A stretch of DNA of 64,000 bases from Dermanyssus gallinae (taxonomy: Eukaryota > Arthropoda > Arachnida > Mesostigmata > Dermanyssidae), in contig QVRM01002466.1 of assembly GCA_003439945.1 (NCBI GenBank), positions 719,501 to 783,500 of the forward strand. The letters are read 5' to 3'. The notes below the pieces were generated by a model, which was not told the DNA's origin, did no database searches, and saw nothing but the letters and a program-made list of their open reading frames with translations. A program made the position numbers and the translations under genes. Positions within the stretch are counted from its first letter, which is position 1, and every line of letters starts with the position of its first letter. Positions 25,351-36,773 of the stretch are shown here, piece after piece.

Positions 25351-25739
25351 TTAACGTTTTGTTCTGTTATGTACGTCAACGCCATTCCCGGGTGGGGGCC
25401 ATCTTCGGTCTCGTTTTGTCAGTCGCTAAGTCGACGGTACCACGTATATACAGTGTTTCGGAATACTGCTTGATCACAATTAGTAAGTTTGTAACATTTC
25501 CACCAGTTTAGAACATATAATTTGTTTTTTAACATATATATACATGTATATATAAAACATTTTCCTAATTGAAGCAAGCAGATTTATCTGTTCATTGTCA
25601 CACTAGACACAATGTTATTTAGCCGTTTATTAAAAACAATTGAGCAAAACGTATTGAAAGCGCTATGTACTAAATTATAAATATGCTATGCTATAATTAA
25701 TTTGTAGAAACAATAATGCCAAAAGGTTGTGACAGCAGG

Positions 25740-26560
25740 TGGTCTTTGATAGTTCAAACAAGGTATTTATTCCGAACAGCAGAGCAAAATGCTGAAAAAA
25801 ACGGAATAAATATCACTTCTGGTCGGCTCGATGCACTAGTCTGCTGTAAAAAAAACATTTTTCGGCTTTCCGTGTTTAGACACTCGGTTGAAGTCGCTGA
25901 CTATGCACCAGTATTTTCCTGGGAACTACATTGAAAATGTAGGTATTTATAACGAAACGATTAGGCAGGACCGCGTAGAGTTGTGTTCGCTAGCAAGCCA
26001 CCTTGAACTGGCATGACTATGCGGTAAGACTAGATTCGGAAAGATATTTCGTTCTGCGTCGTACTTGCTCTACAGGGGAGGGGCTAATTCATCGAAGAAT
26101 ATCGTTGTTCCTCTGTTGAGCAAATGACATAGCTTATTGAGTACGTATTGCAAATGCACTCGAGAGCATACTGCATCTGTACTACTCAAAGGCAAAACTG
26201 TTGTCTTGCTCTTGTGTGTGAGTACGTTTTTTTTATTTGGAAAATAAAACCTCCTTACCCCCCCCCCCCCGGTTTGGATTAAGCCGTCTCGAAGGGGGAG
26301 AAGAACGTTCAGATACGCCGAGAGCGCCCTCCAGCTCTCTTCCATTGAAATGACCAGAAAGAAGCGTAATTACGGGGGGCGGCTGGTGTCTGCTGACATT
26401 CCTGGTAGTGAGAGTCTTGACGTATGCATTGAGCAGTTGGATCCATCAAACGTATTCAAATGAACGTCACCGCCGTCGCTTATTGTTGTGAGTCCCGCGA
26501 GGTACCCTCTCCGAGTAGAAGAAGATGCCATTCATCCGTCTGCCTCATTAAGGCTGCTTC
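25740..26560 (+). repeat. Diverged 0.8-kb dispersed repeat, copy 2
   Basis: Direct-orientation partner of 20205-21010, with the same order of conserved blocks, ending in GTGAGTCCCGCGAGGTACCC at about 26489. A C-run lies at 26260-26270. Overall identity is uneven, so this is an old dispersed element rather than a recent duplication. Confidence 0.75.
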
Positions 26561-26829
26561 TGTTCAGGCTGCCCTCAGTCTGTCTGCCCGCCTGCTGTGG
26601 ACGCGAGCTCTGAAAGTCAACACGCTGTAACGTTACGTCACCAACGTGAGGCGCTGGCAGTTCAAGGTGACTCGTTTGTGTGCACGTATATTGCCACTCG
26701 ACGCAGAAGCCACTACCTCGCCTCACACTTCAGGAGGGAAAGAAGGCACCACGACGTGGTGGCTAATAATCTTCATCAAACCGTTTCAGAAAACTTCACT
26801 TGACACGTATGTAGGCCGTTTGTCAGTTC

Positions 26830-26980
26830 TTGTACGGTTGTTGTTGTTGTTGTTGTCACTGTTGACTATTGTTGTCGTTGTTGACTATTATTGTCGTTGT
26901 TGACTATTATTGTCGTTGTTGTCGTTATTGTCGTTGTTGTCGTTATTGTCGTTGTTGTCTTTGTTGTCGTTGTTGTTCCC
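26830..26980. repeat. (GTT/GTC)n trinucleotide array
   Basis: About 150 bases of GTT and GTC triplets with the interruption TGACTATT repeated three times. Long frames through it (VVVV or LLLL) are repeat translations. Confidence 0.9.
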
Positions 26981-28184
26981 CTAAATCACTATAACTGGGC
27001 GAAGGATGACACAACATTATCTACTCTCTCACTCATTGTACTGCATAACAGTGTATGCATTACGTGTTTCGCTACTGCCGCACCATAATCTCTCCCAGAC
27101 TGGGTGATTAGCAACAATTTTCCAGTAGATCTAGGTCATCTGATGAAAAAAACGTATCTAGCTAGTCCCTAACGGCAGGTCCCGCTACAATTAGTAATGC
27201 GACCTATTATTAAGGAAAATACCACAAGGCTATCCAGGCACGTGGCCGCGGGCCGTTCCCTGATCGAGTCCGCACATCCTAAGCGTTATATATAATAGAA
27301 GAGCCTACCGTTGAAGGAGAACCGAGTTTCCAGCACGGGCATAAGTACGCTTTACGGCACATCAGAAACACTAACAACCCCACCAGCGGAAGCAAAAGCA
27401 TGTTGCAGTTCCGCAGATACTTTTTTTTTGTTTTTTTGTGAGGTTAGGGAAAATTGCTTTATGCACTCCGCAGATACCTATCGAGCACAACGTGCAACGG
27501 GATTATCCATGCCTGTAACTTCGTTGCGCCCACGCCTGAACATTCCGCTCGTGTGAACGTCCATGCGCCGTGAATCCAAAGCCGACAATGACGTTGACTT
27601 GCATCACCATCATCATTATCACTTGAGTCTGCCCCGAGGCCACGACTCATTATTGTTTGCTTGGTGAGGATTTGCTTTTTGTTCGGAGACGACGTGGTCG
27701 TGCTGTTACGTTGCCATTGTGCAGCTGTGAGCAGCACAAAGAGTTACGCCCTTGGCAATGGTGCAATTTGCTTTTGTTGAAACGTCGAGAGCGTGAGCTT
27801 GAGTGCGTCGTTCGTTGGGTGCTAATTTACGGGTTCGCGTGCGTGACCGCACGCATAAAAATTATGCTTGCGCATAGAAAATTGCATATTAGGCCTGCCA
27901 TAATATTGTACCGACGCCGCACTTACACTAGGCATACTCACACATATGTACGCGTATAATAACAACAATAGGTATCAGGCACAAGTGCAGCTGGATGCTC
28001 GTGGACATATACCACGTAGTTAGTTTTTAGCTGTCTTCTTAGATAGATTGCAATTTAGACGGATTAACCCAACCTTGCTGCAAAAGTATCTCTGCGAGTA
28101 TTTGTTTGCTCATCGGCTTGGGGTGGTCGCTAGCAACAACAACAACAAAATCTTCATGCACTCCACGCGCTCAACCTTTGCATG
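26981..28184. other. No recognised gene
   Basis: About 1.2 kb of mixed composition with overlapping frames of 81-100 codons at 27311-27960 on both strands. None shows a domain or good splice boundaries. Confidence 0.35.
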
Positions 28185-28186
28185 TA

Positions 28187-29509
28187 CGAGGTGTGTTCAA
28201 AAAGTATCGCGGGGGGAAAAATTTTCGCGGGTTACGTATATTCGAATTTCGATTTTTTTGTGGCGTTAGGTTGTTACTCATGTCTCTCACTTATGCCGAC
28301 AAGCTCGGCCATTTTGAATGTTCACTTAATTGTTGACAGCTGCTTTGCTTGCACGTGTTTTGGATCGTCTTCGATTTTTACCTATTCAAAAAAATGGATC
28401 AAAGAACCTGTATCAAATTTTGTGTGAAAAACGAAATTAAGTGCGCGGATGCATTCCGAATGTTGACTGTGGCATACGGAGAAGCTACCTTGGACCGAAG
28501 CAACGTTTATCGGTGGTACAAAATGTTCTCAGAAGGCCGAGAAGATGTGAACGACGAAGAGCGTGCCGGACGCCCGAGCACTTCAACAACAGACGAAAAA
28601 ATTAATGAAGTGGAGAAAATGGTATTGGCCAATCGTCGAATCACCGTTAGAGAAGTTGCTGAGGACCTAAACATATCGATTGGCTCGTGGGATTCGATTT
28701 TTATCAATGATTTGGGCATGAGACGGGTCGCCGCGAAATTCGTACCAAAATTGCTCAATTGCGACCAAAAACAGCATCGCATGAACATTGCTAATGAGAT
28801 GTTGGACTCTGTCCGCGACGACCCAAATTTGCTCCAGAGGGTCATAACTGGTGACGAATCGTGGGTTTATGGTTATGACGTGGAAACCAAAGCTCAATCA
28901 TCTCAATGGAAGCTGCCGCACGAACCAAGACCGAAAAAAGCGCGCCAAGTTCGGTCGAATGTGAAAGTTTTGCTGACAGTTTTCTTCGATTGCAGGGGCG
29001 TGGTGCATCATGAGTTCTTGCCACAGGGTAGAACGGTCAATAAGGAATATTACCTGCAAGTTATGCGCAATTTGCGCGAAGCAATCCGCCAGAAACGCCC
29101 GGATTTGTGGAAGAACAAAAATTGGCTTTTGCACCACGATAACGCCCCTGCTCACACATCGTTGCTTGTGCGCGAGTTTTTGGCCAAAAACAACACACTA
29201 ATGATGCCGCAGCCACCGTATTCCCCAGATCTGGCCCCCTGTGACTTTTTCTTGTTCCCTAAACTGAAGAGGCCCATGAAAGGACGACGTTACGCTACGC
29301 TTGACGAGATAAAGACGGCATCGAAGGAGGAGCTGAACAAGATAAAAAAAAATGGTTTTTTGAAGTGCTTCGAAGATTGGAAAAACCGTTGGCACAAGTG
29401 TATAATATCTCATGGGGATTACTTTAAAGGGGACAAAATAGATATTCATGAATAAATGAATAATTTTTGAAAAAACACAAAAGTCGCGATAACGATTGAA
29501 CAGCATATG
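28187..29509 (+). mobile_element. mariner element, copy 3 (intact transposase, damaged 3' TIR)
   Basis: Same family as the copy at 729-1952, but plus-strand and longer. The left terminal repeat CGAGGTGTGTTCAAAAAGTA starts at 28187 after TA (28185-28186) and is identical to that of copy 1. The right end reads GTCGCGATAACGATTGAACA, where copy 1 has GTCGCGATACTTTTTGAACA, and it diverges further outwards. Nearly half of the outer 24 bases are changed, although a TA still sits at 29510-29511. This copy retains the roughly 120-base leader lost from copy 1. Confidence 0.93.
28394..29455 (+). CDS. mariner transposase, full length and intact
   Basis: An uninterrupted 353-aa mariner transposase, the usual length for the family. 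It catalyses cut-and-paste transposition at TA sites as a nuclear enzyme. I chose the ATG at 28394 (MDQRTCIKFCVKNEIKCADA) because it opens the conserved N-terminal domain; the frame is open 15 codons further upstream. Visible features are the first HTH (residues about 15-60), the second HTH ITVREVAEDLNISIGSWDS, and catalytic Asp in ITGDESWVYGYD, LLHHDNAPAHTS and YSPDLAPCDFFLFPKLK with D34D spacing. The C-terminus is GDKIDIHE. No stop or frameshift is present, so it could encode active enzyme if transcribed. Confidence 0.95.
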   Translation: MDQRTCIKFCVKNEIKCADAFRMLTVAYGEATLDRSNVYRWYKMFSEGREDVNDEERAGRPSTSTTDEKINEVEKMVLANRRITVREVAEDLNISIGSWDSIFINDLGMRRVAAKFVPKLLNCDQKQHRMNIANEMLDSVRDDPNLLQRVITGDESWVYGYDVETKAQSSQWKLPHEPRPKKARQVRSNVKVLLTVFFDCRGVVHHEFLPQGRTVNKEYYLQVMRNLREAIRQKRPDLWKNKNWLLHHDNAPAHTSLLVREFLAKNNTLMMPQPPYSPDLAPCDFFLFPKLKRPMKGRRYATLDEIKTASKEELNKIKKNGFLKCFEDWKNRWHKCIISHGDYFKGDKIDIHE

Positions 29510-29511
29510 TA

Positions 29512-31775
29512 TGTAGCACGATGAGTGTTATAATTATCACAATAATTCTATCCGTACTGTGGAGAATGATTAAGTCACCCCCCCATAGTAAACTGCTTCC
29601 GTGGCAGCTTGTCGACATGGTCCTGCCAGCGTCGTGGTCTGTTTGGGGTGTTCTCATTTCAGATGAGCTTGGTGACATGTTGCCCCGAGTGGATATCTCT
29701 GTTCTGACACCCTTTATCACGCCGCACTGAAAAAACTTACAGAACAATCGTTTAGCTTCATGCACACCCCTGTCAAGAGCACACATAAGCACATAGGAGC
29801 GGATAAGATAGAGCATTGTCGAGATCGAGACTACCTTCCCATGTCATTAACGTGTCATCGCCAATAAAACCGCGGTCGTCTCGTATAGAGCTTTTAGACT
29901 GTACACGCAAGCATAGGTTTGCTTTTTAGTGGAAGGAAGAGGGCGAACGAGTGAGATATCACGAGGTAATAACACTGGGCTGCTGTCCGAAACGCCCTTA
30001 GAGGTGTGTTGTTTGGGTTTGATTTTGTTTGGTCTTCTTCTCCGCTGTTATCCTGCCCTAGATGTCGTTGATTCCTCTTAATTTGCCCGCTGGTATGCGC
30101 CTTCGTGATAAAGCATCCAGGCCTTGACCCGCATCAAGACCGTGAAGATTGATGGCGGCCGGGATCTAACGCAAACCAGGCCAACGAGCAATACAAGCAG
30201 TCGATCGGTTAGTCGAACCCATCGCCACAACCACGTGCGGGCAGCATAAGCAGCAAGAGATCTGAATTGAATAATCCCTTGAGAGAGCCGCCAACTCAAC
30301 TCGTAACGACTACATTGCAGCAGCTGGCCTGATGCATTGTTCGCTTTGTTCAACGACGCCCGGGGACACGCACAGGTCGGTCGGGGTCGAGCTCGGTCTC
30401 AATCTCATGCTCACAGTGCAGAGTTTGCCATTGGGTGTGGTCGCGTGCTAACACGCTGCGAGCATCCAATGACTCGCCGTTCTAAAGTCTTCTCTTCACT
30501 TTGGTAGTCATTCTTTTGTCTCTCGGTGCCTCTGCATTGAGAGGCGGAACCGCGGCCTTCTCTTGGCTGGCCTCTCGTGCAATCTCGTGTCCGTTCCGTC
30601 TGCCGAGCATGGTACTGCACGGTATCTCGAGGCTTATTCGTGCAAGCGTGCAGTGGCTCTCGACAAACATGAACTTGCAAAACACGGTGCAGCAGTCCAC
30701 AGCGTAGCTTTTCTCTCCCGCTGCTGTGGCTGTTTCAATGCGATGTCAACATGCACCCTGTAACTTGAAACTGGTTATCCAATTAGAGAGTTGGTAATAT
30801 TTTGAACGTGCACGCACGTTTCGTGCACACTTGTTGGTAAGAAGATAATTATTCTAGCGAATAACGTGCAACAAGTACACGGCGTAACAAATGCTTGTAC
30901 ATTTGTAGACGAGCCGTCAGCGCTTTTGACCTGCTTTTTGTGTGCTTTGGAGCGCACCTCATCCCTATTTCATAGCCTAGTTGTGGCAAATTTCCGCAAT
31001 TCGCGTGAGTTGTTTAGAGTTTGAGCCTATCGCGCTTCGCTTACGAGACTAGCGAGGCACTTAGGCACTTCTCGCAGACATCTGGTGTGTGTGCTAAATA
31101 GAAACTGTTTAGGGACATGAAAAGGTGTGTCTAACCTACTGAGTTTCGATCTTAGGTGTGGTTGTTCATTCGGAGAACAATTTGTCGCACTTAAGCTCGA
31201 CACTTACACGCCCACTCATTGTATATGCTAGTAGTAGTAGAATAGTAACGTCAGTAATGCATAGCTTGGGGCTAACATGCCGTTCGAAAACGTGCGCCGT
31301 TGCCTTAACAGGCAAAAACGATAGTCATAGACTTTGAATTTGGCTTTGCTAGGTCTTTATTGATTTGCTGGGTTTAAAGGTGTATTGCTCTGCTGCTCCA
31401 ATTCTGTTTAGCTGAATAACGCGTATTCAGATCTCGAACTGAAGCTAAGATAAGGCACAAGCTATAAGCTGGCTACCATAAGAGACGAGGTCATAGCATA
31501 TAGCCATTACGCAAAGTGGAAATCTTTGGGTTCTGGACAAGCGCGTACAGTTGAAACGGGTGTCAATGCATACTGTTATTGGTGCAATTTAGCTTAATCC
31601 TGTCTCATCGGCCGTTTTGGACAACTTGAGTCCGTTCGAATGAAAACCGCGTTTGCTCGTCGCACGGGCAATCTGCATCAGCATCTCAACGATGGTAACG
31701 ACGGCTTAGTTGCTCTATTCGTGTGAAGTTTTAACGTAGAGCGCCAAAATAGCGCATTAAAATTTTACCTAAAAA
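29512..31775. other. No recognised gene
   Basis: About 2.3 kb of mixed-composition DNA. Frames up to 91 codons (30078-30353 minus, 30411-30680 minus) have no recognisable motifs. It is intron in the receptor model. Confidence 0.4.
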
Positions 31776-31779
31776 GCGC

Positions 31780-31905
31780 ATTAAAATTAAAACATTTTTA
31801 AAGGATGTTGTTTGTAATTCTAGATTATCCTCCGACCCCTACGGGCTTGGAACTCACCCTAAGGCATATTTCCAATGCAACAAGAGCCGGACATGTTGAG
31901 ATAAG
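31780..31905 (+). repeat. Short dispersed repeat, copy 2 (pair of 21058-21190)
   Basis: Matches 21058-21190 in direct orientation over about 130 bases (see that entry). The surrounding sequences differ, so it is a dispersed element rather than part of a larger duplication. Confidence 0.8.
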
Positions 31906-32660
31906 AGGCTCTCTTGTTATTCTGCAGTCGGCTGTCGACGGTATTGCTCGATGGTGTTCTAAAATTTGATTCCCTGACTCTCTAAATGCACTGGTAGCAC
32001 TGAAGTATGGAGTACTTGACTTCGACTAGATAAATAAGGATCGCATTATACCGACTATCTCTCACACACGTGGCCTTGGCGTATACATTACGCAAAAGCT
32101 TGTTTTCAGGCTCCACACTACCAAGGTCGTGGAGGTATCATTGCGACTCGGTAATACAATCATTAATCCGCTGCTTCATTCTAATGACTTCTCGTGTGTG
32201 TACATTCGCCTTTATAAACATCTTATTTCTTCCAAACGTAGGTGTTTTTCGCCTGTCTGAGGCTTCGTCTGGCTAAATATAGAAAGTTGGTGAAAGCCGT
32301 CTAAGCCACGTTCCTGAGTTGCCTGTAGTTAAAGTCCCCTCTAAATGACGTTGTTTCTAGTATATGCTCACTTTTCGAGGCAACATAGGCTCTACGCCAA
32401 CTAACAGAATATGATTTGCTAGCGCACTTTTTAATGTACGCTCCAATGACCTAAGGAGTTAGCGATCCATCACCGCCGCCGATTTGAGTTCGTAAACTGA
32501 TTATTCGCTTGGCGGATGGCCAAATGGGCGCATGCAGATTCAAATAGTACCCGCCTATCCGGCGATTATCTACGTTCTTGCGGGAGTACGCACACTGGAA
32601 GCCATATATGTATGAATATGATTAATTGTAGCACATACCATTTATTTGGTATATTGGCGA
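31906..32660. other. No recognised gene
   Basis: Unique-looking intron-type sequence with frames under 70 codons and nothing recognisable. Confidence 0.4.
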
Positions 32661-32665
32661 TTATG

Positions 32666-32728
<63 letters not shown>

Positions 32729-32874
32729 CAGACACGGGCAATAGCCTTTTCTGCAAAATGCTCTGAATTGTTACCATTGTTTGAATTGTGTAATTTTAGA
32801 AAGGAAATTTTAATTTCAATGAGGAACTACTGAATCTAACTAAATTTGCCGTCTGAAGAAGACGGTCCCATAAA

Positions 32875-32942
<68 letters not shown>

Positions 32943-33155
32943 TATATATATATATTTTTTTAAAAAAAAAAGATTTTCTGTAAGGCAATTGCCCGTGTAC
33001 GTTTATTCATGTCATGGCTAATTTTAATCCACTCCGGCATTAACCTTGTCTAAATTGGAAACCATGCAAACCAATTTAAGAGTGGCTGGTCTGGGTCTCG
33101 AACCCAGTCCTCCCGAATGCAAGGCAAAGGCTTGCCACTAAGCCATTTTGCTCGG

Positions 33156-33199
<44 letters not shown>
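32661..33199. repeat. Cluster of three (TA)n arrays around a SINE
   Basis: TA arrays at about 32668-32724, 32880-32958 and 33158-33199. The family B SINE (33075-33157) is immediately against the third array. Confidence 0.95.
33075..33157 (-). repeat. tRNA-derived SINE, family B, copy 1
   Basis: On the minus strand the interval reads like a tRNA gene: an A box within ATGGCTTAGTGGCAAGCC, then TTGCCTTGCATTCGGGAGG, and a B box in CTGGGTTCGAGACCCAG with a perfect T-arm palindrome. There is no clean acceptor stem, and a related sequence occurs at 63401-63508, so I call it a SINE head rather than a functional tRNA. Confidence 0.7.
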
Positions 33200-33200
<1 letters not shown>

Positions 33201-33599
33201 GAATCCGAAGCCTTGATTTATTGTGTGCTTATCGGGTCGAGAAGTGTCAAAGGCATATATTGCAGAGCAACACCATTTTAGAGATTATAGTTCCAGGGCC
33301 GGCTACACCGGGCGGACCCACCCGGCTAACCTCGTAGCGCATCTAAATCAAGTCTACTTGAGAAGTCTGCTAGAAGATAGGATGATATGCCCATGCGTGC
33401 ACATCTATGATGACCGATATGTATCAAACCAAACACAAAATGTACCGCACTGTTAACTATATTTGCTCTGCTTTGTTGTTCTGTCGGCTGTGTGTGTGTG
33501 TGCGATGATACTCGCCTTCGAACGTCGCCAATACGTCGTCATCTCGTCAACTCGGCCTTTCTGACCTCCTGACTATGTCCTTCTGCTGCGACTGCTCAT

Positions 33600-33760
33600 G
33601 TCCTTCTGCCTACTAATTTTCAACGTTGCTGCTACTGCTGCTGCTCATGGACCGACCTGCCCATCCATGATGCACGACGACGATGATGATGGTGATGGTG
33701 ATGATGGTGATTTGTGCTGGGCTTCGTGATGCTGACATTGATGCGATCGCTGTTGCCAAG
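33600..33760. repeat. Short triplet-repeat patches before exon C
   Basis: GCT-type triplets at about 33626-33645 and GAT/GGT-type triplets at 33676-33711 lie directly upstream of the exon C acceptor at 33759-33760. Confidence 0.7.
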
Positions 33761-33917
33761 GTCCAGTTTAGGCGGTAGCGCCGCCGCCGCCGCTGGCCTG
33801 GATACGTCAGCCGGTGTGTCCCCGTCGGCCAAAGAGATGATCCGCTTCATGCGAACCAACAACTTCGAACAGCGTATGGCCGTTCGCAGTCGCGTCATTC
33901 GTATGATGTGCGTCGTG
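33761..33917 (+). CDS. CCKLR: CCK/sulfakinin-type GPCR, exon C (end of third loop into TM6)
   Basis: Opens after GTTGCCAAG (33752-33760) in phase 2, so TG from exon B plus G gives Trp. It reads SSLGGSAAAAAGLDTSAG, then the membrane-proximal part of the third loop RTNNFEQRMAVRSRVIRMM, and enters TM6 with CVV. Basic residues before TM6 (RMAVRSRVIRM) are typical of the G-protein contact region. The donor is GTG|GTAAGT at 33917/33918, phase 0, a consensus site. Reading on past the donor gives VSVSTDVIA and a stop, which fits intron. Confidence 0.82.
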
Positions 33918-34142
33918 GTAAGTGTTTCGACCGACGTCATAGCGTGACATGACATGATAACGGTCCGCCGTTCTCGTGCTGGTTTGCATCTCTCTCTCTC
34001 GCGCTCTCTCTAGCCCTCCACATTCCCTCTCCTTCTCTCTCTCTCTGTCTATCCTTATGACGCTTGACGCTTCTCACGCTCTGTTCTTTCTGCCGCCACA
34101 TTCCTGTGCCACATTTTGGTATTCCATTACGATATTCGGTAG

Positions 34143-34177
<35 letters not shown>

Positions 34178-34476
34178 GGCTTTTGGTTGAGGTGCAATTA
34201 TAAAAACGTTTGAATATTGACAGCTAAATTAGCGTAATTTTATTAATAATTTGCCTAAGAGGGAAAATCAAAGGCCTTCGGGGACACGGCTTGGCGTTTT
34301 CACACGTTTAATGTCTCCGACTGGTGAGCTACGCCCTCTCTATTCCAAAGCAAACACGCACGTCCAAACTACGAATAGGCGCACAATTTCTGCAACGCTC
34401 TATGTCTGTCTTGATCTAGACATGTAGAATGTTCAGCTGCATGACTCGTTCTCTACCACGTTTCTTTATTATCTAC

Positions 34477-34518
<42 letters not shown>

Positions 34519-34593
34519 GTCTACAAACAAGTTTTTTCGTTTTTTTAATGATTCTCTACGGACAAAACCGAAAAAACTTTTTTTGTAGCCCTA

Positions 34594-34651
<58 letters not shown>

Positions 34652-34653
34652 CA

Positions 34654-34717
<64 letters not shown>

Positions 34718-34720
34718 TTT
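34143..34720. repeat. Three (TA)n arrays in the exon C-D intron
   Basis: TA arrays at about 34143-34175, 34479-34515 and 34598-34715, the last with internal ACA and TTTA variants. They make up much of the 1062-base intron between 33917 and 34980. A CT-rich run lies at 33989-34045. Confidence 0.95.
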
Positions 34721-34979
34721 GAACAAGGTCATTTATTTATTATACACACAATTACAACGGTATTTTGTTTCATACAATTAACAAATATTTGCAAGGAATC
34801 TATAGTAATTTAAACCTACTACAGTTACCATTGTGTTGGTTAAAAAGTTGCAGCCGGAATGAAATTACTTGTGTTTAGCTCTCTCTGTCTATATATATAT
34901 ATATCACCTTGTTAAATCGGACCGGATCTCATCTAGCCTGCTGCCGTATACGTTGCACGGTGGCAACGACCGTTTGCAG

Positions 34980-35158
34980 GTGGTCGAGTTCTTTATCTGC
35001 TGGACGCCGCTCTACGTGATCAACACGGTGGCCTCGTTCTCACCTAGCCATCTCGCACCGCTCGGCAGTCACGGCGTATCGCTGTTCCATCTACTTGCCT
35101 ACTGTTCGTCGTGCTGTAATCCCATCACGTACTGCTTCATGAATCGCAACTTTCGCAG
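34980..35158 (+). CDS. CCKLR: CCK/sulfakinin-type GPCR, exon D (TM6, TM7, start of helix 8)
   Basis: The most diagnostic exon. The acceptor TTTGCAG ends at 34979 and the entry phase is 0, continuing TM6 from exon C as VV|VVEFFICWTPLYVINT with the class A CWxP motif. An extracellular loop (SFSPSHLAPLGSHG) follows, then TM7 LLAYCSSCCNPITYCFMN with NPxxY in the form NPITY, and NRNFR opening helix 8. FFICWTPLYVINT and AYxSSCCNPITYCFMN are signatures of insect CCK-like (sulfakinin) receptors. The donor is CGCAG|GTAACG at 35158/35159, phase 2. If unspliced, the frame stops at once (TAA at 35160), which would remove the cytoplasmic tail, so splicing is the better reading. Confidence 0.92.
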
Positions 35159-35295
35159 GTAACGATCGCAGTCCTGCACTAGCTCGACTGCCTTACTGAT
35201 GACCTAATAGCTTTAACTTCTTAACTTTCTTTCGCGCCGATCCTTAGCCAACATTTCACATCCACGGGACTACTTTTGCATTGCTTCATCGTGAG

Positions 35296-35415
35296 ACGGG
35301 CCCTATAAATACAAATGTGCAACCGTGGGGCTCAAAGGTGCCCTATGCGCACCTATGTGTATCTTTCGGTCGCGAGGCGCACGCAAATACACCCACCACG
35401 CCGCCGGGCTCGACG
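35296..35415 (-). repeat. tRNA-derived SINE, family A, copy 2
   Basis: Minus-strand relative of the 61891 SINE: GTCGAGCCCGGCGGCGTGGT at its 5' end (35396-35415), then TACACATAGGTGCGCATAGG, TTTGAGCCCCACGGTTGCAC and ATTTGTATTTATAGGGCCCG. The B box is degraded. An (AAT)n run at 35427-35456 sits on its 5' side. Confidence 0.85.
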
Positions 35416-35936
35416 GTGACCTAACAGCTAATAATAATAATAATAATAATAATAAACAAGCTTTGGACGCTGAAATGTCGACGTCCAACGTCGACCTATC
35501 AAAAGATACGCCGAACAACATGGCATGGTTACCATCACTTCGCATATGCTTAAAAGGAAATTGTTGTAAAACGACAAGTGCGTTTTTGAACATGAAAAGG
35601 AAAGCAGACACATGGCGTGTAGGCTAAGCAGAGCGATCTTTACAAAAACATACAGTTCAAATACGTCTACGTACATTTTTAGGTGAATAGACAGATATGT
35701 TTACACGCCTGTAATTATTGTTGTGTAATTGCGTTAATTTACCCAATATGGCATACATTTATATGGTAAATATTGTGGCGGTGCAATATCGGAGGTAATC
35801 ACATTCTCAATTGGTCGTTTCTAGAAGCTGCATATTGAAACATCGGCACTACAGTCAAGTGCCAGGGAAATTGTTAGCCTACAAAATGATATATGAGCGA
35901 TTGTATTATACTACTAATTTATGATGAATACATTTA

Positions 35937-35937
<1 letters not shown>

Positions 35938-36021
<84 letters not shown>
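35938..36021. repeat. (TA)n microsatellite
   Basis: About 84 bases of TA with one CA near 35948, downstream of receptor exon D. Confidence 0.96.
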
Positions 36022-36022
<1 letters not shown>

Positions 36023-36514
36023 AGCGTGTGTATATACACACGTGTATTAGAGTGACCTACAAAATGGTAGGCAGTGCATCATGGATGCTGGCAACAAGAG
36101 GCCAACACCTGCAAGCATCGTCGAGGCTTCAAAGGCCACCACCAAATGTACGTAGTTCTCAGTTGTCATTGTATGCTCCCACAAAAGCTGACACTCGCAA
36201 TTACATGTCTATATGGAACACGTGTACATATGCAAATACACGTTCTGTGGGCTGTAGTATGGTATGTGCGACATGTTCGACCGTCGGAAGGGGGGGGGGG
36301 GGGTTGGGGTATGCCTTACAAACAAGGCTGTTGAACACCACCGGAGCCTTGAGCTTAAATCAACGGCCTCCGAACCAGTTGGGCGGCGATCCGGCTCATT
36401 GTTTTCGATCTGAGTGCTCGGCTTGATTGTCTCTCTGGGTGTGAGTGTGTGTGTGTGTGTGTGGAGTACTGTGCTTTCTGCATGCGATCTCCATCTTCTG
36501 CTTGGCGTATTCAG

Positions 36515-36773
36515 CTTCGCTAGTTGTGTCGATGCCATTATTCGTATTCCGCGCCGCCACCGAGAACCTCAGTCTCATTCAGAAGACGAAGAAGACGAAG
36601 AACGCGTGCGCCTGGCTACGTGCGCGAACGCAGACGATTTCCGCCGGCCGTCACGTCGTGACACGTGCCGCGTGCCAGCAGCGGTTGTAGACTTGTTATA
36701 CAACGACGACAAGGCTCAAGGACGTGACAGTTTTGAGTCGATATCTGTTTGGGCTTTCATCGCTTGCGAGTGA
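36515..36773 (+). CDS. Alternative candidate C-terminal exon of the receptor
   Basis: The acceptor GTATTCAG ends at 36514 after a pyrimidine-rich stretch. The exon enters in phase 2, matching exon D (AG|C gives Ser), and stays open for 86 codons to a TGA at 36771. It reads FASCVDAIIRIPRRHREPQ, an acidic patch EDEEDEERVR, then DDFRRPSRRDTCRVP and a Cys near the end. Placed after NRNFR it gives an early Cys and a basic/acidic tail, which is possible for a GPCR tail. The helix 8 pattern is poorer than that of exon E at 58115. It could be a mutually exclusive terminal exon or a chance frame. Confidence 0.35.

Noticed and set aside
33082..33155. Functional tRNA gene on the minus strand
   Set aside because: The T-arm is good but I cannot close an acceptor stem, and a degenerate relative exists at 63401, so a SINE head is more likely.
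34980..35162. Receptor ending at the in-frame TAA right after FRR
   Set aside because: It would delete the cytoplasmic tail. The stop lies inside a usable donor (CAG|GTAACG), and a matching downstream exon exists.
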